From NCBI GenBank assembly GCA_001785115.1, contig MFSU01000096.1, positions 1 to 44,541 of the forward strand: 44,541 nucleotides of DNA. Direction: 5' to 3'. Under the pieces are notes generated by a model, which saw only the letters and a program-made list of their open reading frames with translations, had not been told where the DNA came from and searched no databases. Both the position numbers and the translations under genes were made by a program. Each line of letters starts with the position of its first letter. The first letter of the stretch is position 1. Origin of the DNA: Candidatus Muproteobacteria bacterium RBG_16_65_34. GTDB taxonomy: Bacteria; Pseudomonadota; Gammaproteobacteria; Acidiferrobacterales; Sulfurifustaceae. Of this stretch, positions 13,199 to 23,485 are shown piece by piece.

Positions 13199-14554
13199 AT
13201 GAGCAAGCGGCGTTATTTCGGTACCGACGGCATCCGCGGCAAGCTCGGGCAGGCGCCCATCACGCCGGAGATGGTTTTGAAGCTCGGTTGGGCCGCGGGA
13301 CGAGTGCTTGCCCAGGGCGCGACGGACCACGCCAAGATCCTCATCGGCAAAGACACGCGCGTCTCGGGTTACCTGCTGGAGTCCGCGCTCGAGGCGGGCT
13401 TGTCCGCCGCCGGTGTCGATATCCGGCTCCTCGGACCGATGCCGACACCGGCGATCGCTTATCTCACGCGTACCGCGCGCGCCCGTGCCGGCATCGTGAT
13501 CTCCGCCTCGCACAATCCCTACGACGACAACGGCATCAAGTTCTTCTCCTCCGACGGCTCGAAGCTTCCCGACGAGACGGAGGCTGCGATCGAGGAGATG
13601 ATGCAACAGCCGCTTACGACGGTGGACTCCGCGCGCCTGGGCAAGGCCAAGCGCTACGAGGATGCGTCCGGGCGTTACATCGAATTCTGCAAGAGCACGT
13701 TCCCGCACCGGCTCTCCCTCGAGGGGCTCAGGATCGTCGTCGACTGCGCCAACGGTGCGGCCTACCACATCGCACCGCTGGTGTTCAGCGAGCTCGGCGC
13801 CGACGTCATCGCCGTCGCCAATGAGCCCGACGGCTTCAACATCAACCGCGACTGCGGCTCGACGCATCCCGAGTGTCTGCGGCGGGCGGTGCGGGAGCAC
13901 CGCGCCGACCTCGGGCTGGCGCTCGACGGCGACGGCGACCGTGTGATCATGATGGACGGCCGCGGCGAGATCGTGGACGGCGACCACCTGCTCTACATCA
14001 TCGCCCTGGACCGCAAGCGCGCGGGCCGACTGCGCGGCGGGGTCGTCGGCACGCTCATGAGCAACTTCGGGCTGGAACAGGCGCTGCGCGCGCACGGAAT
14101 TGCGTTCGAGCGCGCCCCGGTGGGCGACCGCTACGTGCTGGCGCAGTTGCAAGAGAAGGGCTGGGAGCTCGGCGGCGAGACCTCGGGCCACATCATCTGC
14201 CTCGACCGCGCGAGCACCGGCGACGGGATCGTCGCCGCGCTCCAGGCGCTGGCCGCGCTACGCGAGTCCGGCAAGTCACTGGGCGAGCTCAAGAGCGGCC
14301 TCGAGATCTATCCGCAGACCATGATCAACGTGCGCATGCACCGGCGCTTCGACCTCAAGGGCTCGCCGCCGGTGCAGCGCGCCCTGCGGGAGGCCGAACG
14401 CGAGCTTGCCGATGCCGGGCGTGTGGTGCTGCGCGCCTCCGGCACCGAGCCCGTGGTCCGGGTGATGGTCGAAGGCCGTGACGCCTCCCAGGTCGAGCGC
14501 CTGAGCCGCCAGCTCGCCGATACGGTCCAGCGCGCCGCGGAAGAAGCGGCCTAA
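13199..14554 (+). CDS. glmM: Phosphoglucosamine mutase
   Basis: The 451-residue enzyme converts glucosamine-6-phosphate to glucosamine-1-phosphate for UDP-GlcNAc and hence peptidoglycan and LPS. The N-terminus [11 protein letters not shown] is typical. The phosphoserine loop ISASHNP contains Ser104. The magnesium loop DGDGDR is near residues 243-248. A C-terminal phosphate-binding RASGTEP motif is present. Start ATG 13199 has AGGGAGAAGG upstream, unlike most genes that follow repeats here. It is preceded by folP as in E. coli. Confidence 0.97.
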   Translation: MSKRRYFGTDGIRGKLGQAPITPEMVLKLGWAAGRVLAQGATDHAKILIGKDTRVSGYLLESALEAGLSAAGVDIRLLGPMPTPAIAYLTRTARARAGIVISASHNPYDDNGIKFFSSDGSKLPDETEAAIEEMMQQPLTTVDSARLGKAKRYEDASGRYIEFCKSTFPHRLSLEGLRIVVDCANGAAYHIAPLVFSELGADVIAVANEPDGFNINRDCGSTHPECLRRAVREHRADLGLALDGDGDRVIMMDGRGEIVDGDHLLYIIALDRKRAGRLRGGVVGTLMSNFGLEQALRAHGIAFERAPVGDRYVLAQLQEKGWELGGETSGHIICLDRASTGDGIVAALQALAALRESGKSLGELKSGLEIYPQTMINVRMHRRFDLKGSPPVQRALREAERELADAGRVVLRASGTEPVVRVMVEGRDASQVERLSRQLADTVQRAAEEAA

Positions 14555-14555
14555 C

Positions 14556-14640
14556 AACTCAACGCAGAGACGCAGAGAAAGGCTGTTTTCGGTTGAAAAT
14601 TCTTTGCGTCCTCTGCGCCTTGGCGCCTTTGCGTGGAGTT
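14556..14640. repeat. Short-period inverted repeat (ACGCAGAG/CTCTGCG family), glmM-tpiA
   Basis: The left arm 14556-14581 (ACGCAGAGACGCAGAG) pairs imperfectly with the longer right arm 14602-14640 (TGCGTCCTCTGCGCC and TTTGCGTGGAGTT). It starts 1 nt after the glmM stop. Another 78 nt of unremarkable sequence separates it from tpiA. Confidence 0.8.
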
Positions 14641-14718
14641 TCTCAAATTGCATTCTTGCGACGCGGACGGTAACATCGCGCCCGTTTTTCGACGGAATCG
14701 CGCACGGGGGAGGGCAGA

Positions 14719-15477
14719 ATGTCCAAGCGCCGGACGCTGGTGGCGGGGAATTGGAAGATGAACGGCAGCCGCGCCGAGTCCGCGGCGCTCGTGGGCGCGG
14801 TCAAGCGCGGCGTGGGCGCGGGCGTGAAGGCCGAGGTCGCAATTTGTCCCCCGTTCATCCTGATCCCGTTTGCGGCCGAGACGCTTGCCGGCTCTCCTGT
14901 CGCCTGGGGTGGGCAGAACTTAAGTATCCATAAGTCCGGCGCGTACACCGGCGAAATCTCGGGCCCGATGCTCAGGGATTTCGGCTGTAGCTACGCGATC
15001 GTCGGCCACTCGGAGCGCCGCGCCTATTACGGCGAGGACGACCAGGTTGTGGCGCAGAAATTCGGCGCGGCCCAGGCCGCGGGCTTGATCCCGATTCTGT
15101 GCGTGGGCGAGACGCTCGCCGAGCGCGAGGCCGGCACGACCGAGGCCGTGGTGGCGCGCAGCCTCGATGCGGTGTTGGCGGCGCACGGGATCGCGGCGTT
15201 CAAGCATGCCGTGATCGCCTATGAGCCGGTCTGGGCCATCGGCACCGGCAAGACCGCCACGCCCCAGCAGGCGCAGGCAGTGCACGCGTTTATCCGGGGC
15301 AGGCTCGCGGCGCTGGACCAGGCGGTCGCGGGTGGCGTGCGCATCCTTTATGGTGGGAGTGTCAAGGGCGCGAACGCCAAGGAGTTGTTCGGTCAGGCCG
15401 ATATCGACGGCGGCCTGATCGGTGGGGCCTCGCTCAACGCCGAGGAGTTTCTGAGCATCTGCCGCGCGGCCGATTAA
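14719..15477 (+). CDS. tpiA: Triosephosphate isomerase
   Basis: The 252-residue TIM barrel interconverts dihydroxyacetone phosphate and glyceraldehyde-3-phosphate. Catalytic residues are visible: Lys13 in GNWKMN, His97 in VGHSERR and Glu169 in AYEPVWAIGTGK. The phosphate-gripper GGSVKGAN lies near the C-terminus. The start has GGGGGAGGG about 6 nt upstream. It leads directly into secG (37-nt gap). Confidence 0.97.
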   Translation: MSKRRTLVAGNWKMNGSRAESAALVGAVKRGVGAGVKAEVAICPPFILIPFAAETLAGSPVAWGGQNLSIHKSGAYTGEISGPMLRDFGCSYAIVGHSERRAYYGEDDQVVAQKFGAAQAAGLIPILCVGETLAEREAGTTEAVVARSLDAVLAAHGIAAFKHAVIAYEPVWAIGTGKTATPQQAQAVHAFIRGRLAALDQAVAGGVRILYGGSVKGANAKELFGQADIDGGLIGGASLNAEEFLSICRAAD

Positions 15478-15514
15478 CCGGCGGCCTACCGCGACATTTC
15501 GGAGTGATGCAGTT

Positions 15515-15859
15515 ATGAGAGACATTATATTAGTGATCGACGTCGTCGCAGCGATGGGGCTGGTGGGGCTGGTGCTGCTGCAGCAGGGCAAGGGCGCGGA
15601 CATGGGCGCGGCCTTCGGCAGCGGCGCCTCGCAGACGCTGTTCGGCAGCCGCGGCTCGGCGAATTTTCTCACCCGTACCACGGCGATCCTGGCGGTCATC
15701 TTCTTCAGCGCCAACCTGGCGCTCGCGTGGTTTGCGACGCAGCAGACGGTCTCATCGAGCGTGACACAGAGCGTGACCGTCGAGCAGCCCGCGGCGCCGC
15801 AGGCGCCCGCGGCCGGCGCCGCGCCGGAAGCGCCCAAGGCGCCGGAAGTCCCGAAGTAA
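15515..15859 (+). CDS. secG: Preprotein translocase subunit SecG
   Basis: The 114-residue auxiliary subunit of the SecYEG channel has two membrane helices (about 4-22 and 54-73) separated by the conserved LLQQGKGADMGAAFGSG-type loop. The C-terminal tail is rich in Ala and Pro (residues 85-114), as is common for proteobacterial SecG. It lies between tpiA and tRNA-Leu, a widespread arrangement. Confidence 0.95.
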   Translation: MRDIILVIDVVAAMGLVGLVLLQQGKGADMGAAFGSGASQTLFGSRGSANFLTRTTAILAVIFFSANLALAWFATQQTVSSSVTQSVTVEQPAAPQAPAAGAAPEAPKAPEVPK

Positions 15860-15865
15860 ATTAGA

Positions 15866-15960
15866 TAGACAGGATTAACAGGATTACGCAGGATTAACAG
15901 GATTAATTCTTGAAATGTTTTAATCTTGTTAATCCTGAAAAATCCTGTAAATCCTGTCCA
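15866..15960. repeat. Short-period inverted repeat (TTAATCCTG family), secG-tRNA-Leu
   Basis: Arms of 40 nt (15866-15905 and 15921-15960) pair with about six mismatches around a 15-nt loop. Each arm has four copies of the AGGATTA word. The right arm ends 15 nt before the tRNA, so the hairpin would sit at the 5' side of the tRNA precursor if co-transcribed with secG. Confidence 0.9.
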
Positions 15961-15975
15961 TTCATCTTTTAAACT

Positions 15976-16060
15976 GCCGAAGTGGTGAAACTGGTAGACA
16001 CGCCAGCTTGAGGGGCTGGTGGCGCAAGCCGTGTGGGTTCGAGTCCCACCTTCGGCACCA
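15976..16060 (+). tRNA. tRNA-Leu (GAG)
   Basis: 85 nt including an encoded CCA. The acceptor arms GCCGAAG and CTTCGGC pair, the discriminator is A, the anticodon is GAG in the loop between GCCAG and CTGG, a short class II variable arm follows, and the T arm has GTGGGTTCGAGTCCCAC. It reads CUU and CUC codons. It sits between secG and nuo as in many gammaproteobacteria. Confidence 0.95.
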
Positions 16061-16102
16061 TCTTTAGATTCCGATCCCGCGCGACATCCGCAACCGAGCA
16101 GA

Positions 16103-16160
16103 GCCGCGATCCTCGTACGGATCGCGGCCGCGAGGGTGGCCCGATCCGCGGCGTTTTTGT
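16103..16160 (+). terminator. Terminator with alternative fold after tRNA-Leu
   Basis: Two overlapping structures are possible. One is a 10-bp hairpin, GCCGCGATCC (16103-16112) with GGATCGCGGC (16119-16128). The other is GCCGCG (16127-16132) with CGCGGC (16147-16152), containing an inner GGG/CCC pair and followed by GTTTTTG. They share bases 16127-16128 and so exclude each other. The second is an intrinsic terminator ending the secG-tRNA transcript. The nuo promoter lies downstream of it. Confidence 0.65.
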
Positions 16161-16231
16161 CCCCGCAGAAAGTGGTGTAACTCATTGATGTCCAGCGGTT
16201 AGCGCGCCTGGGGAGTACTTGACCTTTCAGG

Positions 16232-16261
16232 TTGACTTTCCGCGCACCGACAGCCTAGACT
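16232..16261 (+). promoter_or_regulatory. Candidate nuo operon promoter
   Basis: TTGACT (16232-16237) and TAGACT (16256-16261) are 18 bp apart, lying downstream of the terminator and about 66 bp before nuoA. Nothing else in 16161-16327 looks like a gene or tRNA. Confidence 0.6.
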
Positions 16262-16327
16262 CGCCCGGCTGTCGGATACGGTGGTGGCGCGACAAAAGCA
16301 TAAAGATAAAACCACTCTGGGACGCGA

Positions 16328-16684
16328 ATGCTGCGGAATTATCTTCCGATTCTGATCTTCATGGCCGTGGCGCTGGTGATGGGGGGCGCCATGGTGCTCA
16401 TGGGGCGCATGCTCGGTCCGAACCGGCCCGACAGCGCGAAGCTCTCGCCCTACGAGTGCGGCTTCGAGGCGTTCGAGGATTCGCGCATGACGTTCGACGT
16501 ACGCTACTATCTCGTCGCGATCCTGTTCATCATCTTCGACCTTGAGATCGCATTCCTCTTCCCTTGGGCGGTGGCGCTCAACGACATCGGCCTGTTCGGG
16601 TTCGTTTCCATGATGCTGTTTCTCGGCATCTTGGTGGTGGGTTTCGTCTACGAGTGGAAGCGGGGAGCGCTCGAGTGGGAATAG
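16328..16684 (+). CDS. nuoA: NADH-quinone oxidoreductase subunit A
   Basis: A 118-residue membrane subunit of complex I with three predicted helices (about 5-28, 61-82, 88-109). The conserved loop SPYECGFE is followed by the [18 protein letters not shown] segment typical of NuoA. First gene of the complete operon; its end overlaps nuoB by 10 bp. Confidence 0.97.
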   Translation: MLRNYLPILIFMAVALVMGGAMVLMGRMLGPNRPDSAKLSPYECGFEAFEDSRMTFDVRYYLVAILFIIFDLEIAFLFPWAVALNDIGLFGFVSMMLFLGILVVGFVYEWKRGALEWE

Positions 16685-17151
16685 AGGGTTATCTCGAGCG
16701 CGGCTTCGTGACCACCACGGCCGACAAGCTCATCAACGCCGCGCGCACCGGGTCGCTCTGGCCGATGACCTTCGGGCTCGCCTGCTGCGCGGTCGAGATG
16801 ATGCACGCCGGCGCCGCGCGGTACGATCTCGATCGTTTCGGCGTCATCTTCCGCCCGAGCCCCCGGCAGTCCGACGTCATGATCGTCGCCGGCACGCTCG
16901 TGAACAAGATGGCGCCGGCCCTGCGCAGGGTCTACGACCAGATGGCCGAGCCGCGCTGGGTGATCTCCATGGGCTCGTGTGCCAACGGCGGCGGCTACTA
17001 CCATTATTCCTATTCCGTGGTGCGCGGTTGCGACCGCATCGTGCCGGTGGACGTGTACGTCCCGGGTTGCCCGCCGACCGCCGAGGCGCTGCTCTACGGC
17101 ATCATGCAGCTTCAGAACAAGATCCGCCGCACGCACACCATCGCCCGTTGA
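16675..17151 (+). CDS. nuoB: NADH-quinone oxidoreductase subunit B
   Basis: A 158-residue peripheral-arm subunit carrying iron-sulfur cluster N2, the last electron carrier before quinone. Cysteines lie in [16 protein letters not shown] and [11 protein letters not shown] 16675 is chosen because the product [19 protein letters not shown] matches the length and N-terminus of the 158-residue NuoB type of betaproteobacteria and many sulfur oxidisers. Overlaps nuoA by 10 bp. Confidence 0.96.
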   Translation: MGIEGYLERGFVTTTADKLINAARTGSLWPMTFGLACCAVEMMHAGAARYDLDRFGVIFRPSPRQSDVMIVAGTLVNKMAPALRRVYDQMAEPRWVISMGSCANGGGYYHYSYSVVRGCDRIVPVDVYVPGCPPTAEALLYGIMQLQNKIRRTHTIAR

Positions 17152-17173
17152 CGGCCCGATCGGAACCCCGTCC

Positions 17174-17779
17174 ATGACTGATTCGCTTCAGCACCTCGCC
17201 GCGCACGCCACCGAGAAATTCGGCGACGCCGTGCTCGCCGCGCGCGAGCATGTGGGGGAGCTTACGCTCGAGATCAAGCGCGAGGAGTTGCTGCGAGCCT
17301 GCCGCATCCTGCGCGACGACCCGGAGCTCGCCTTCGAGCAGTTGATGGACGTCTGCGGTGTGGATTATCTCGAGTATGGGATGGAGTCGCCCGAGGGGCG
17401 GCGCGAAGGGCCGCGGTTTGCGGTCGTCTATCACCTGCTTTCGCTCAAACGCAACCACAGACTGCGCCTGTGCGTCTTTCTCGACGACGAGATGCCGCGG
17501 GTGGATTCGGCGGTCTCGATCTGGAGCTCGGCCGGCTGGTACGAGCGCGAGGCGTTCGATCTCTTCGGGATCGTGTTCGAGGGCCACCCCGACCTGCGCC
17601 GCCTCCTCACCGACTACGGCTTCATCGGGCATCCGTTCCGCAAGGACTTCCCGCTCATCGGGCAGGTGGAGATGCGCTACGACGCGGCGAAGCAGCGCGT
17701 GGTGTACGAGCCGGTCTCGATCGAGCCGCGCGTGCTCGTGCCGCGCCTGATCCGGGGGGAGGGGTTCGCCCGTGGCTGA
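17174..17779 (+). CDS. nuoC: NADH-quinone oxidoreductase subunit C
   Basis: A 201-residue 30-kDa-type subunit of the peripheral arm, separate from NuoD rather than fused. The signature [26 protein letters not shown] is split here as [11 protein letters not shown] (about 118-128) and [14 protein letters not shown]. It starts 22 nt after nuoB and overlaps nuoD by 8 bp. Confidence 0.97.
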   Translation: MTDSLQHLAAHATEKFGDAVLAAREHVGELTLEIKREELLRACRILRDDPELAFEQLMDVCGVDYLEYGMESPEGRREGPRFAVVYHLLSLKRNHRLRLCVFLDDEMPRVDSAVSIWSSAGWYEREAFDLFGIVFEGHPDLRRLLTDYGFIGHPFRKDFPLIGQVEMRYDAAKQRVVYEPVSIEPRVLVPRLIRGEGFARG

Positions 17780-19025
17780 GATTAGAAATTACACCATGAA
17801 CTTCGGGCCGCAGCACCCCTCCGCGCACGGGGTGCTGCGGCTCGTGCTCGAGCTCGACGGCGAGGTGATCCAGCGCGCCGACCCGCATATCGGGCTCTTG
17901 CACCGCGGCACCGAGAAGCTCGCCGAGAGCAAGCCCTACAACCAGTCCATCGGCTACATGGACCGGCTCGATTACGTCTCGATGATGTGCAACGAGCACG
18001 GTTATGTGCTCGCCATCGAGAAGCTCCTGGGCCTCGCGCCGCCGATCCGGGCGCAGTACATCCGCGTGATGTTCGACGAGATCACGCGCGTCCTGAACCA
18101 CCTGCTGTGGCTCGGCGCGCACGCGCTCGACATCGGCGCGATGACGGTGTTCCTGTACTGCTTCCGCGAGCGCGAGGACCTGTTCGACTGCTACGAGGCG
18201 GTCTCCGGTGCGCGCATGCACGCGACCTATTACCGCCCGGGCGGGGTTTACCGCGATCTGCCCGACTCGATGCCCAAGTATCAGCCCTCGAAGTGGCACG
18301 GCGAAAAAGACGTGGCGCGGCTCAACGCCAACCGCCAGGGCACGCTGCTCGACTTCATCTGGGACTTTACCGAGCGCTTCCCGAAGCACGTGGACGAGTA
18401 CGAGACGCTGCTTACCGACAACCGCATCTGGAAGCAGCGCACCGTGGGCATCGGTGTCGTCAGCCCCGAACGGGCGCTGCAGCTCGGCTTCTCGGGGCCG
18501 ATGCTGCGCGGCAGCGGCATCGAGTGGGATCTTCGGAAGAAGCAGCCCTACGAGGTGTACGACCGGCTCGACTTCGACATCCCCGTGGGCGTGAACGGCG
18601 ACTGCTACGACCGCTACCTGGTGCGCGTCGAGGAGATGCGCCAGTCGAACCGCATCATCCGCCAGTGCGTCGAGTGGCTGCGCCAGAATCCGGGCCCGGT
18701 GATCGTCGACGATTACAAGATCGTGCCGCCCAGGCGCGAGCAGATGAAAACGGACATGGAGTCGCTCATCCACCACTTCAAGCTCTTCAGCGAGGGCTAC
18801 TGTATCCCGGAGGGCGAGGCCTACGCGGCGGTGGAGCACCCCAAGGGCGAGTTCGGGGTGTATCTCGTCTCGGACGGCGCGAACAAGCCCTACCGCGTCA
18901 AGATCCGCGCGCCCGGCTTCGCGCACTTGTCGGCGCTCGATGAGATGGTGCGCGGCCACATGATCGCGGATGTGGTGGCGATCATCGGCACGCAGGACAT
19001 CGTGTTCGGCGAGGTCGATCGGTAG
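17772..19025 (+). CDS. nuoD: NADH-quinone oxidoreductase subunit D
   Basis: A 417-residue 49-kDa-type subunit that lines the quinone-binding cavity with NuoB. N-terminal [14 protein letters not shown] and [12 protein letters not shown] carry the quinone-site region; [11 protein letters not shown] and the C-terminal DIVFGEVDR are typical. GTG start at 17772 overlaps nuoC. A repeat element separates it from nuoE. Confidence 0.98.
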   Translation: MAEIRNYTMNFGPQHPSAHGVLRLVLELDGEVIQRADPHIGLLHRGTEKLAESKPYNQSIGYMDRLDYVSMMCNEHGYVLAIEKLLGLAPPIRAQYIRVMFDEITRVLNHLLWLGAHALDIGAMTVFLYCFREREDLFDCYEAVSGARMHATYYRPGGVYRDLPDSMPKYQPSKWHGEKDVARLNANRQGTLLDFIWDFTERFPKHVDEYETLLTDNRIWKQRTVGIGVVSPERALQLGFSGPMLRGSGIEWDLRKKQPYEVYDRLDFDIPVGVNGDCYDRYLVRVEEMRQSNRIIRQCVEWLRQNPGPVIVDDYKIVPPRREQMKTDMESLIHHFKLFSEGYCIPEGEAYAAVEHPKGEFGVYLVSDGANKPYRVKIRAPGFAHLSALDEMVRGHMIADVVAIIGTQDIVFGEVDR

Positions 19026-19035
19026 GCTATGAGTT

Positions 19036-19181
19036 TTTGACGCAAAAGCGCCAAGACGCAAAGGACACCCGGAGTGAAAATCAAGAACACAAGAATATAT
19101 GCGCACGACCCGGTGACCATGAGTCATTTCGGTTTTACTCGTACGTATGTTTTCTTTGCGTCTTTGCGTCTTTGCGTCAAA
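19036..19181. repeat. Short-period inverted repeat (TTTGCGTC family), nuoD-nuoE
   Basis: Arms 19036-19063 and 19154-19181 (28 nt each, three mismatches), built from GACGCAAA words and complement, enclose 90 nt of non-repeated sequence. It starts 10 nt after the nuoD stop and ends 7 nt before the nuoE start, which has no Shine-Dalgarno sequence. Confidence 0.9.
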
Positions 19182-19188
19182 CATTAGT

Positions 19189-19662
19189 ATGTTATCCAAA
19201 CAATCACTCGCGGAGATCGACCGCTGGATCTCGAAGTATCCGCCGGACCGGCGCCAGTCGGCGGTGATGGCGGCGCTGCGCATCGCGCAGGAGGGCAACG
19301 GCGGGCGGCTCACGAGCGAGATCATGGACGCGGTGGCGGACTATCTCGGGATGCCGCCGATCGCGGTGTACGAGGTCGCGACCTTCTATACGATGTACGA
19401 CCTGAAGCCCATCGGCCGCCACAAGATCTGCGTGTGCACCAACATCTCGTGCCTGCTGCGCGGGAGCGAGCTCGTGGTCGGGCACCTCGAGCAGAAACTC
19501 GGCGTGAAGCTCGGCGAGACCACGGCGGACGGTAAATTCACCTTGAAAGAAGTCGAGTGCCTCGGCGCCTGCGTGGGCGCGCCCATGATGCAGATCGGGA
19601 AACAATACTACGAGAATCTCACGCCGGAGAAGGTGGGTGAGATATTGGAGAAGCTGAAGTGA
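19189..19662 (+). CDS. nuoE: NADH-quinone oxidoreductase subunit E
   Basis: A 157-residue thioredoxin-like subunit with the 2Fe-2S cluster N1a. Cysteines lie in CVCTNISC and ECLGAC, in the usual C-x4-C ... C-x3-C arrangement. ATG 19189 (MLSKQSLAEIDRW) fits the family; an in-frame ATG at 19147 would add 14 residues read from the repeat arm and is less likely. Confidence 0.95.
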   Translation: MLSKQSLAEIDRWISKYPPDRRQSAVMAALRIAQEGNGGRLTSEIMDAVADYLGMPPIAVYEVATFYTMYDLKPIGRHKICVCTNISCLLRGSELVVGHLEQKLGVKLGETTADGKFTLKEVECLGACVGAPMMQIGKQYYENLTPEKVGEILEKLK

Positions 19663-19697
19663 GGCGCGGGTTTGCCGTCGCGTGCCCTCACCCCCAT

Positions 19698-19720
19698 CCC
19701 CTCTCCCGGCGGGAGAGGGG
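19698..19720. repeat. GC-rich perfect hairpin, nuoE-nuoF
   Basis: CCCCTCTCCC (19698-19707) and GGGAGAGGGG (19711-19720) pair perfectly around GGC. No T-run follows, so it is not an intrinsic terminator despite its strength. It lies in the 113-bp gap inside the operon and might set relative expression or protect message ends. Confidence 0.75.
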
Positions 19721-19775
19721 GGCGAGCCGTTGCGCGCTGCGCGCGCGCCCTTTCACCCGGGGGCTCAAATAGGCC

Positions 19776-21062
19776 ATGCTGAACGAGTTCCTGTTCAAGA
19801 ATCTCAAGGTCGACAGACCCTGGACGCTCGCGACGTACCAGGCGAGCGGCGGCTACGAGGTGTGGCGGAAGATGCTTGCGGAAAAAACGCCGCCCGAGGC
19901 CATCATCGAGGACCTGAAGAAGTCGGCGCTGCGCGGGCGCGGCGGCGCGGGATTCTCGACCGGGCTCAAATGGAGCTTCATGCCGCGATCCGCCCCGGGC
20001 CAGAAGTACATCGTGTGCAACTCCGACGAGGGCGAGCCGGGCACCTGCAAGGACCGCGATATCCTGAGATTCAACCCGCATGCGCTCATCGAAGGCATGG
20101 CCATCGCCGGCTACACCATCGGCGCGACCGTGGGCTACAACTACATCCGCGGCGAGTTCTGGGAGCCGTATGAGCGTTTCGAGGGGGCGCTCAAGGAGGC
20201 GTACGACGCCGGGCTGCTCGGCAAGAACATCCTCGGCGCGGGCGTGGACTTCGATCTTTATACGCATCTGGGCGCGGGCGCCTACATCTGCGGCGAGGAG
20301 ACGGCGCTGCTGGAATCCATCGAGGGCAAAAAGGGGCTTCCGCGCTACAAGCCGCCGTTTCCGGCGAGCTACGGCCTGTTCGGGCGGCCGACGACGATCA
20401 ACAACACCGAGACCCTGGCCTCGGTGCCGGGCATCCTCAAGAACGGTGCCGAGTGGTTCCTCAACATCGGCAAGCCGAACAACGGCGGACCCAAGATCTT
20501 CAGCGTTTCGGGCCACGTGAACCGGCCCGGCAACTATGAGGTACCGCTCGGTACGCCGTTTGCGAAGCTCCTCGAGCTCGCCGGCGGCGTGCGCCACGGA
20601 CACCGGCTGAAGGCCGTGATCCCCGGCGGGTCGTCCATGCCGGTGCTGCCCGCGGACGTCATCATGGACTGCACCATGGATTACGATGCGCTCGCCAAGG
20701 CCGGCTCGGCGCTCGGCTCCGGTGCGGTGATCGTGATGGACGAGACCACCTGCATGGTGCAGGCGCTCGCACGGCTGTCGCATTTTTATTCCGAGGAATC
20801 CTGCGGTCAGTGTACGCCCTGCCGCGAGGGCACGGGCTGGCTGGCGCGCATGGTACACCGCATCGAGCACGGGCAGGGACGGCCGGAAGACCTCGACATG
20901 CTCACCGACGTGGCGGGCAAGATCGAGGGGCGCACCATCTGTGCGCTCGGCGACGCCGCCGCCTGGCCGGTGAAGGGCTTCCTCAGGCATTTCCGTCCCG
21001 AATTCGCCCATCACGTCGAGCACAAGCGCTGCCTGCCCGGCACCGGGAGGTATGTCCCATGA
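19776..21062 (+). CDS. nuoF: NADH-quinone oxidoreductase subunit F
   Basis: A 428-residue subunit that binds NADH and FMN and carries 4Fe-4S cluster N3, the entry point for electrons. The glycine-rich [13 protein letters not shown] (54-66) binds NADH/FMN. The N3 cysteines are Cys343, Cys346 and Cys349 in [12 protein letters not shown], with Cys389 in [12 protein letters not shown]. Overlaps nuoG by 4 bp (ATGA). Confidence 0.98.
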   Translation: MLNEFLFKNLKVDRPWTLATYQASGGYEVWRKMLAEKTPPEAIIEDLKKSALRGRGGAGFSTGLKWSFMPRSAPGQKYIVCNSDEGEPGTCKDRDILRFNPHALIEGMAIAGYTIGATVGYNYIRGEFWEPYERFEGALKEAYDAGLLGKNILGAGVDFDLYTHLGAGAYICGEETALLESIEGKKGLPRYKPPFPASYGLFGRPTTINNTETLASVPGILKNGAEWFLNIGKPNNGGPKIFSVSGHVNRPGNYEVPLGTPFAKLLELAGGVRHGHRLKAVIPGGSSMPVLPADVIMDCTMDYDALAKAGSALGSGAVIVMDETTCMVQALARLSHFYSEESCGQCTPCREGTGWLARMVHRIEHGQGRPEDLDMLTDVAGKIEGRTICALGDAAAWPVKGFLRHFRPEFAHHVEHKRCLPGTGRYVP

Positions 21063-23485
21063 GCGCCAAGCCCGAGACCGTGGCCGTGCCGGCCGTGGAT
21101 ACCGTCACCATCGAGGTGAACGGCCAGAAGATCCAGGTGCGCAAGGGAGAGATGATCATCCGGGCGACCGACGCCGCCGGCATCTATATCCCGCGTTTCT
21201 GTTATCACAAGAAGCTCTCGGTCGCGGCCAACTGCCGCATGTGCCTGGTGGACGTGGAGAAGGCGCCCAAGCCCATGCCCGCCTGCGCCACGCCGGTGGC
21301 GGAGGGTATGGTCGTGCGCACGCGCTCGGACAAGGCGCACGACGCGCAGCGGGGCGTGATGGAGTTCCTGCTCATCAACCATCCGCTCGACTGCCCGGTC
21401 TGCGACCAGGGCGGGGAGTGCACGCTTCAGGATCTCGCGCTCGGTTACGGCAAGGATGTCTCGCGTTACACCGAGGCCAAGCGCGCGGTGAAGGACAAGG
21501 ACATCGGCCCGCTCATCATGACCGAGATGACGCGCTGCATCCATTGCACCCGGTGCGTGCGCTTCGGAAAAGAGCTCGGCGGCATCATGGAGCTCGGCGC
21601 CACCGGTCGCGGCGAGCACATGGAGATCGGAACCTATATCGAGAAGAGCGTGGACTCCGAGCTCTCCGGCAACGTCATCGACCTCTGCCCGGTGGGCGCG
21701 CTCACCTCCCGGCCCTATCGCTACACCGCGCGCCCGTGGGAGCTTCAGAGCCGTCCGTCCATCAGCCCGCACGACTGCGTGGGCGCGAACATCAACGTGC
21801 AGGTGCGCCGCGGGCGCGTGATGCGCGTGCTGCCGCGCGAAAACGAATCCGTGAACGAATGCTGGATCGCCGACCGCGACCGCTTCAGCTACGAGGCCCT
21901 GAATAGCGATGAGCGGTTGCTTCACCCCATGATCCGCCGCGGGAACCAGTGGGAGGAGACCGACTGGAGCAGCGCGCTCGAATTCGCCGTCGCCGGCCTG
22001 AAGCGGGTTCTCGCCGCGCACGGGGCGGAGCAATTAGGCGCGCTCGCCACGCCCGGCTCGACGCTCGAGGAGTTTTATCTGTTGCAGAAACTCATGCGCG
22101 CGCTGGGCTCGGGCAACGTGGATCACCGCCTGCGGCAGGTGGACTTCGGCGACGACGAGGTGGCGCCGGTTTTCCCGTATCTCGGCCGGTCGATCGCCGA
22201 GTTCGAGAATCTGGATGCGGTGCTATTGATCGGTTCCAATCTGCGCAAGGACCAGCCGCTGCTCAATCTGCGCGTGCGCAAAGCCGCGGTGAAGGGCGCG
22301 GCCGTGATGGCGATCAACCCGCTCGACTACGCCTTCAACTACCGGCTCGCGCACAAGGTTATTGCCGACCCCGCGGACATGGTGCGGTCGCTCCTCGGCG
22401 TCGCCGCGGCGCTCGCCGCGCACCGGCAGGCCGGCATCCCCGCCGAGATCAAGGCGCTGGCGGGCGAGGGCGCGCCGGGTGCGGCCGAACAGGCGATCGC
22501 CGAGACGCTCGCCCGAAGCAAAAACGCCGCGATCCTGCTGGGCAGCTTCGCGCTGTCGCATCCGCAGGCGGCGGCGCTCAAGGCGGTGGCGCAGTTCATC
22601 GCCGAGACGAGCGGGGCGAGCCTCGGGCTCACGCCGCCCGCGAACAGCGCCGGCGGGTGGCTCGCCGGCTGTGTCCCGCAGCGCGGGCCGATGGGCGCGC
22701 CGACGAAGGCCGGGCGCCACGCGCTCGAGATGCTGCGCCGGCTGCTCAAGGGCTATCTTCTGCTCGGCGTGGAGCCCGAGCTCGATTGCATCAATCCGGC
22801 GCGCGCCGTGGCGGCGATGCAGGCCGCGGAGTTCGTCGTGATGCTCACGACCTACCGGCCATCCCCGTACCGCTCGCGCGCGGCGGAATACGCCGATGTG
22901 TGGCTGCCGCTCGCGCCCTTCACCGAAACCGCCGGCACCTTTGTCAACGCCGAGGGCCGGGCGCAGGCGTTTAGCGGCGCGGTCGAGCCGCCGGGCCAGG
23001 TGCGGCCGGGCTGGAAGATCCTGCGCGTGCTCGGGAATGTCCTCGGTCTCTCCGGCTTCGAGCAGATGAGCGTCGAGGACGTGCGCCGCGAGATCGATCT
23101 CTCGAAGGTCGCGCCTTCGGCGCGTTTGGCCTCCTGGCCCAGGCCGGCCGGGACCGAGAAGATGTCGCTTGCCGCGGGGCAGGTGCTGCGTTTGGCGGAG
23201 GTGCCGATCTACGCCGTGGACGCGCTCACGCGCCGCGCGCCGGCGCTTCAGAAGACCGCGGACAATCCCGGGCCCGCGGCGCGCATGAACGCGGATCAGG
23301 CGCGCAGCCTCGGCCTCAGCGAAGGTGACAGCGTACGCGTTGTGATGCAGGAGGGCGCAGCCGAGCTTGGGCTGGTCCTCGATGAGCGCGTGCCGGACGG
23401 CTGCGTGCTCGTGCCCTCGGGTTATCCCGAGACCGCGGGCCTCGGGGCGCACGGGCCGGCGAGCGTGGTGCGGGCGGGCACATGA
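21059..23485 (+). CDS. nuoG: NADH-quinone oxidoreductase subunit G
   Basis: An 808-residue iron-sulfur subunit. The N-terminal 2Fe-2S domain has Cys in [15 protein letters not shown] and PACATPV. Then come [14 protein letters not shown] and [10 protein letters not shown] for 4Fe-4S clusters and LCPVGALTS. The C-terminal part is a molybdopterin-oxidoreductase-like domain without expected catalytic role. Start ATG 21059 overlaps nuoF; the end overlaps nuoH. Confidence 0.97.
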   Translation: MSAKPETVAVPAVDTVTIEVNGQKIQVRKGEMIIRATDAAGIYIPRFCYHKKLSVAANCRMCLVDVEKAPKPMPACATPVAEGMVVRTRSDKAHDAQRGVMEFLLINHPLDCPVCDQGGECTLQDLALGYGKDVSRYTEAKRAVKDKDIGPLIMTEMTRCIHCTRCVRFGKELGGIMELGATGRGEHMEIGTYIEKSVDSELSGNVIDLCPVGALTSRPYRYTARPWELQSRPSISPHDCVGANINVQVRRGRVMRVLPRENESVNECWIADRDRFSYEALNSDERLLHPMIRRGNQWEETDWSSALEFAVAGLKRVLAAHGAEQLGALATPGSTLEEFYLLQKLMRALGSGNVDHRLRQVDFGDDEVAPVFPYLGRSIAEFENLDAVLLIGSNLRKDQPLLNLRVRKAAVKGAAVMAINPLDYAFNYRLAHKVIADPADMVRSLLGVAAALAAHRQAGIPAEIKALAGEGAPGAAEQAIAETLARSKNAAILLGSFALSHPQAAALKAVAQFIAETSGASLGLTPPANSAGGWLAGCVPQRGPMGAPTKAGRHALEMLRRLLKGYLLLGVEPELDCINPARAVAAMQAAEFVVMLTTYRPSPYRSRAAEYADVWLPLAPFTETAGTFVNAEGRAQAFSGAVEPPGQVRPGWKILRVLGNVLGLSGFEQMSVEDVRREIDLSKVAPSARLASWPRPAGTEKMSLAAGQVLRLAEVPIYAVDALTRRAPALQKTADNPGPAARMNADQARSLGLSEGDSVRVVMQEGAAELGLVLDERVPDGCVLVPSGYPETAGLGAHGPASVVRAGT

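Noticed and set aside
16061-16327. Second tRNA or small gene between tRNA-Leu and nuoA
   Set aside because: Only terminator hairpins and a promoter could be found; no cloverleaf or ribosome-bound frame is visible.
19147-19188. Upstream ATG for nuoE adding 14 residues
   Set aside because: The added residues are read from the repeat arm and exceed the family N-terminus; ATG 19189 fits better.
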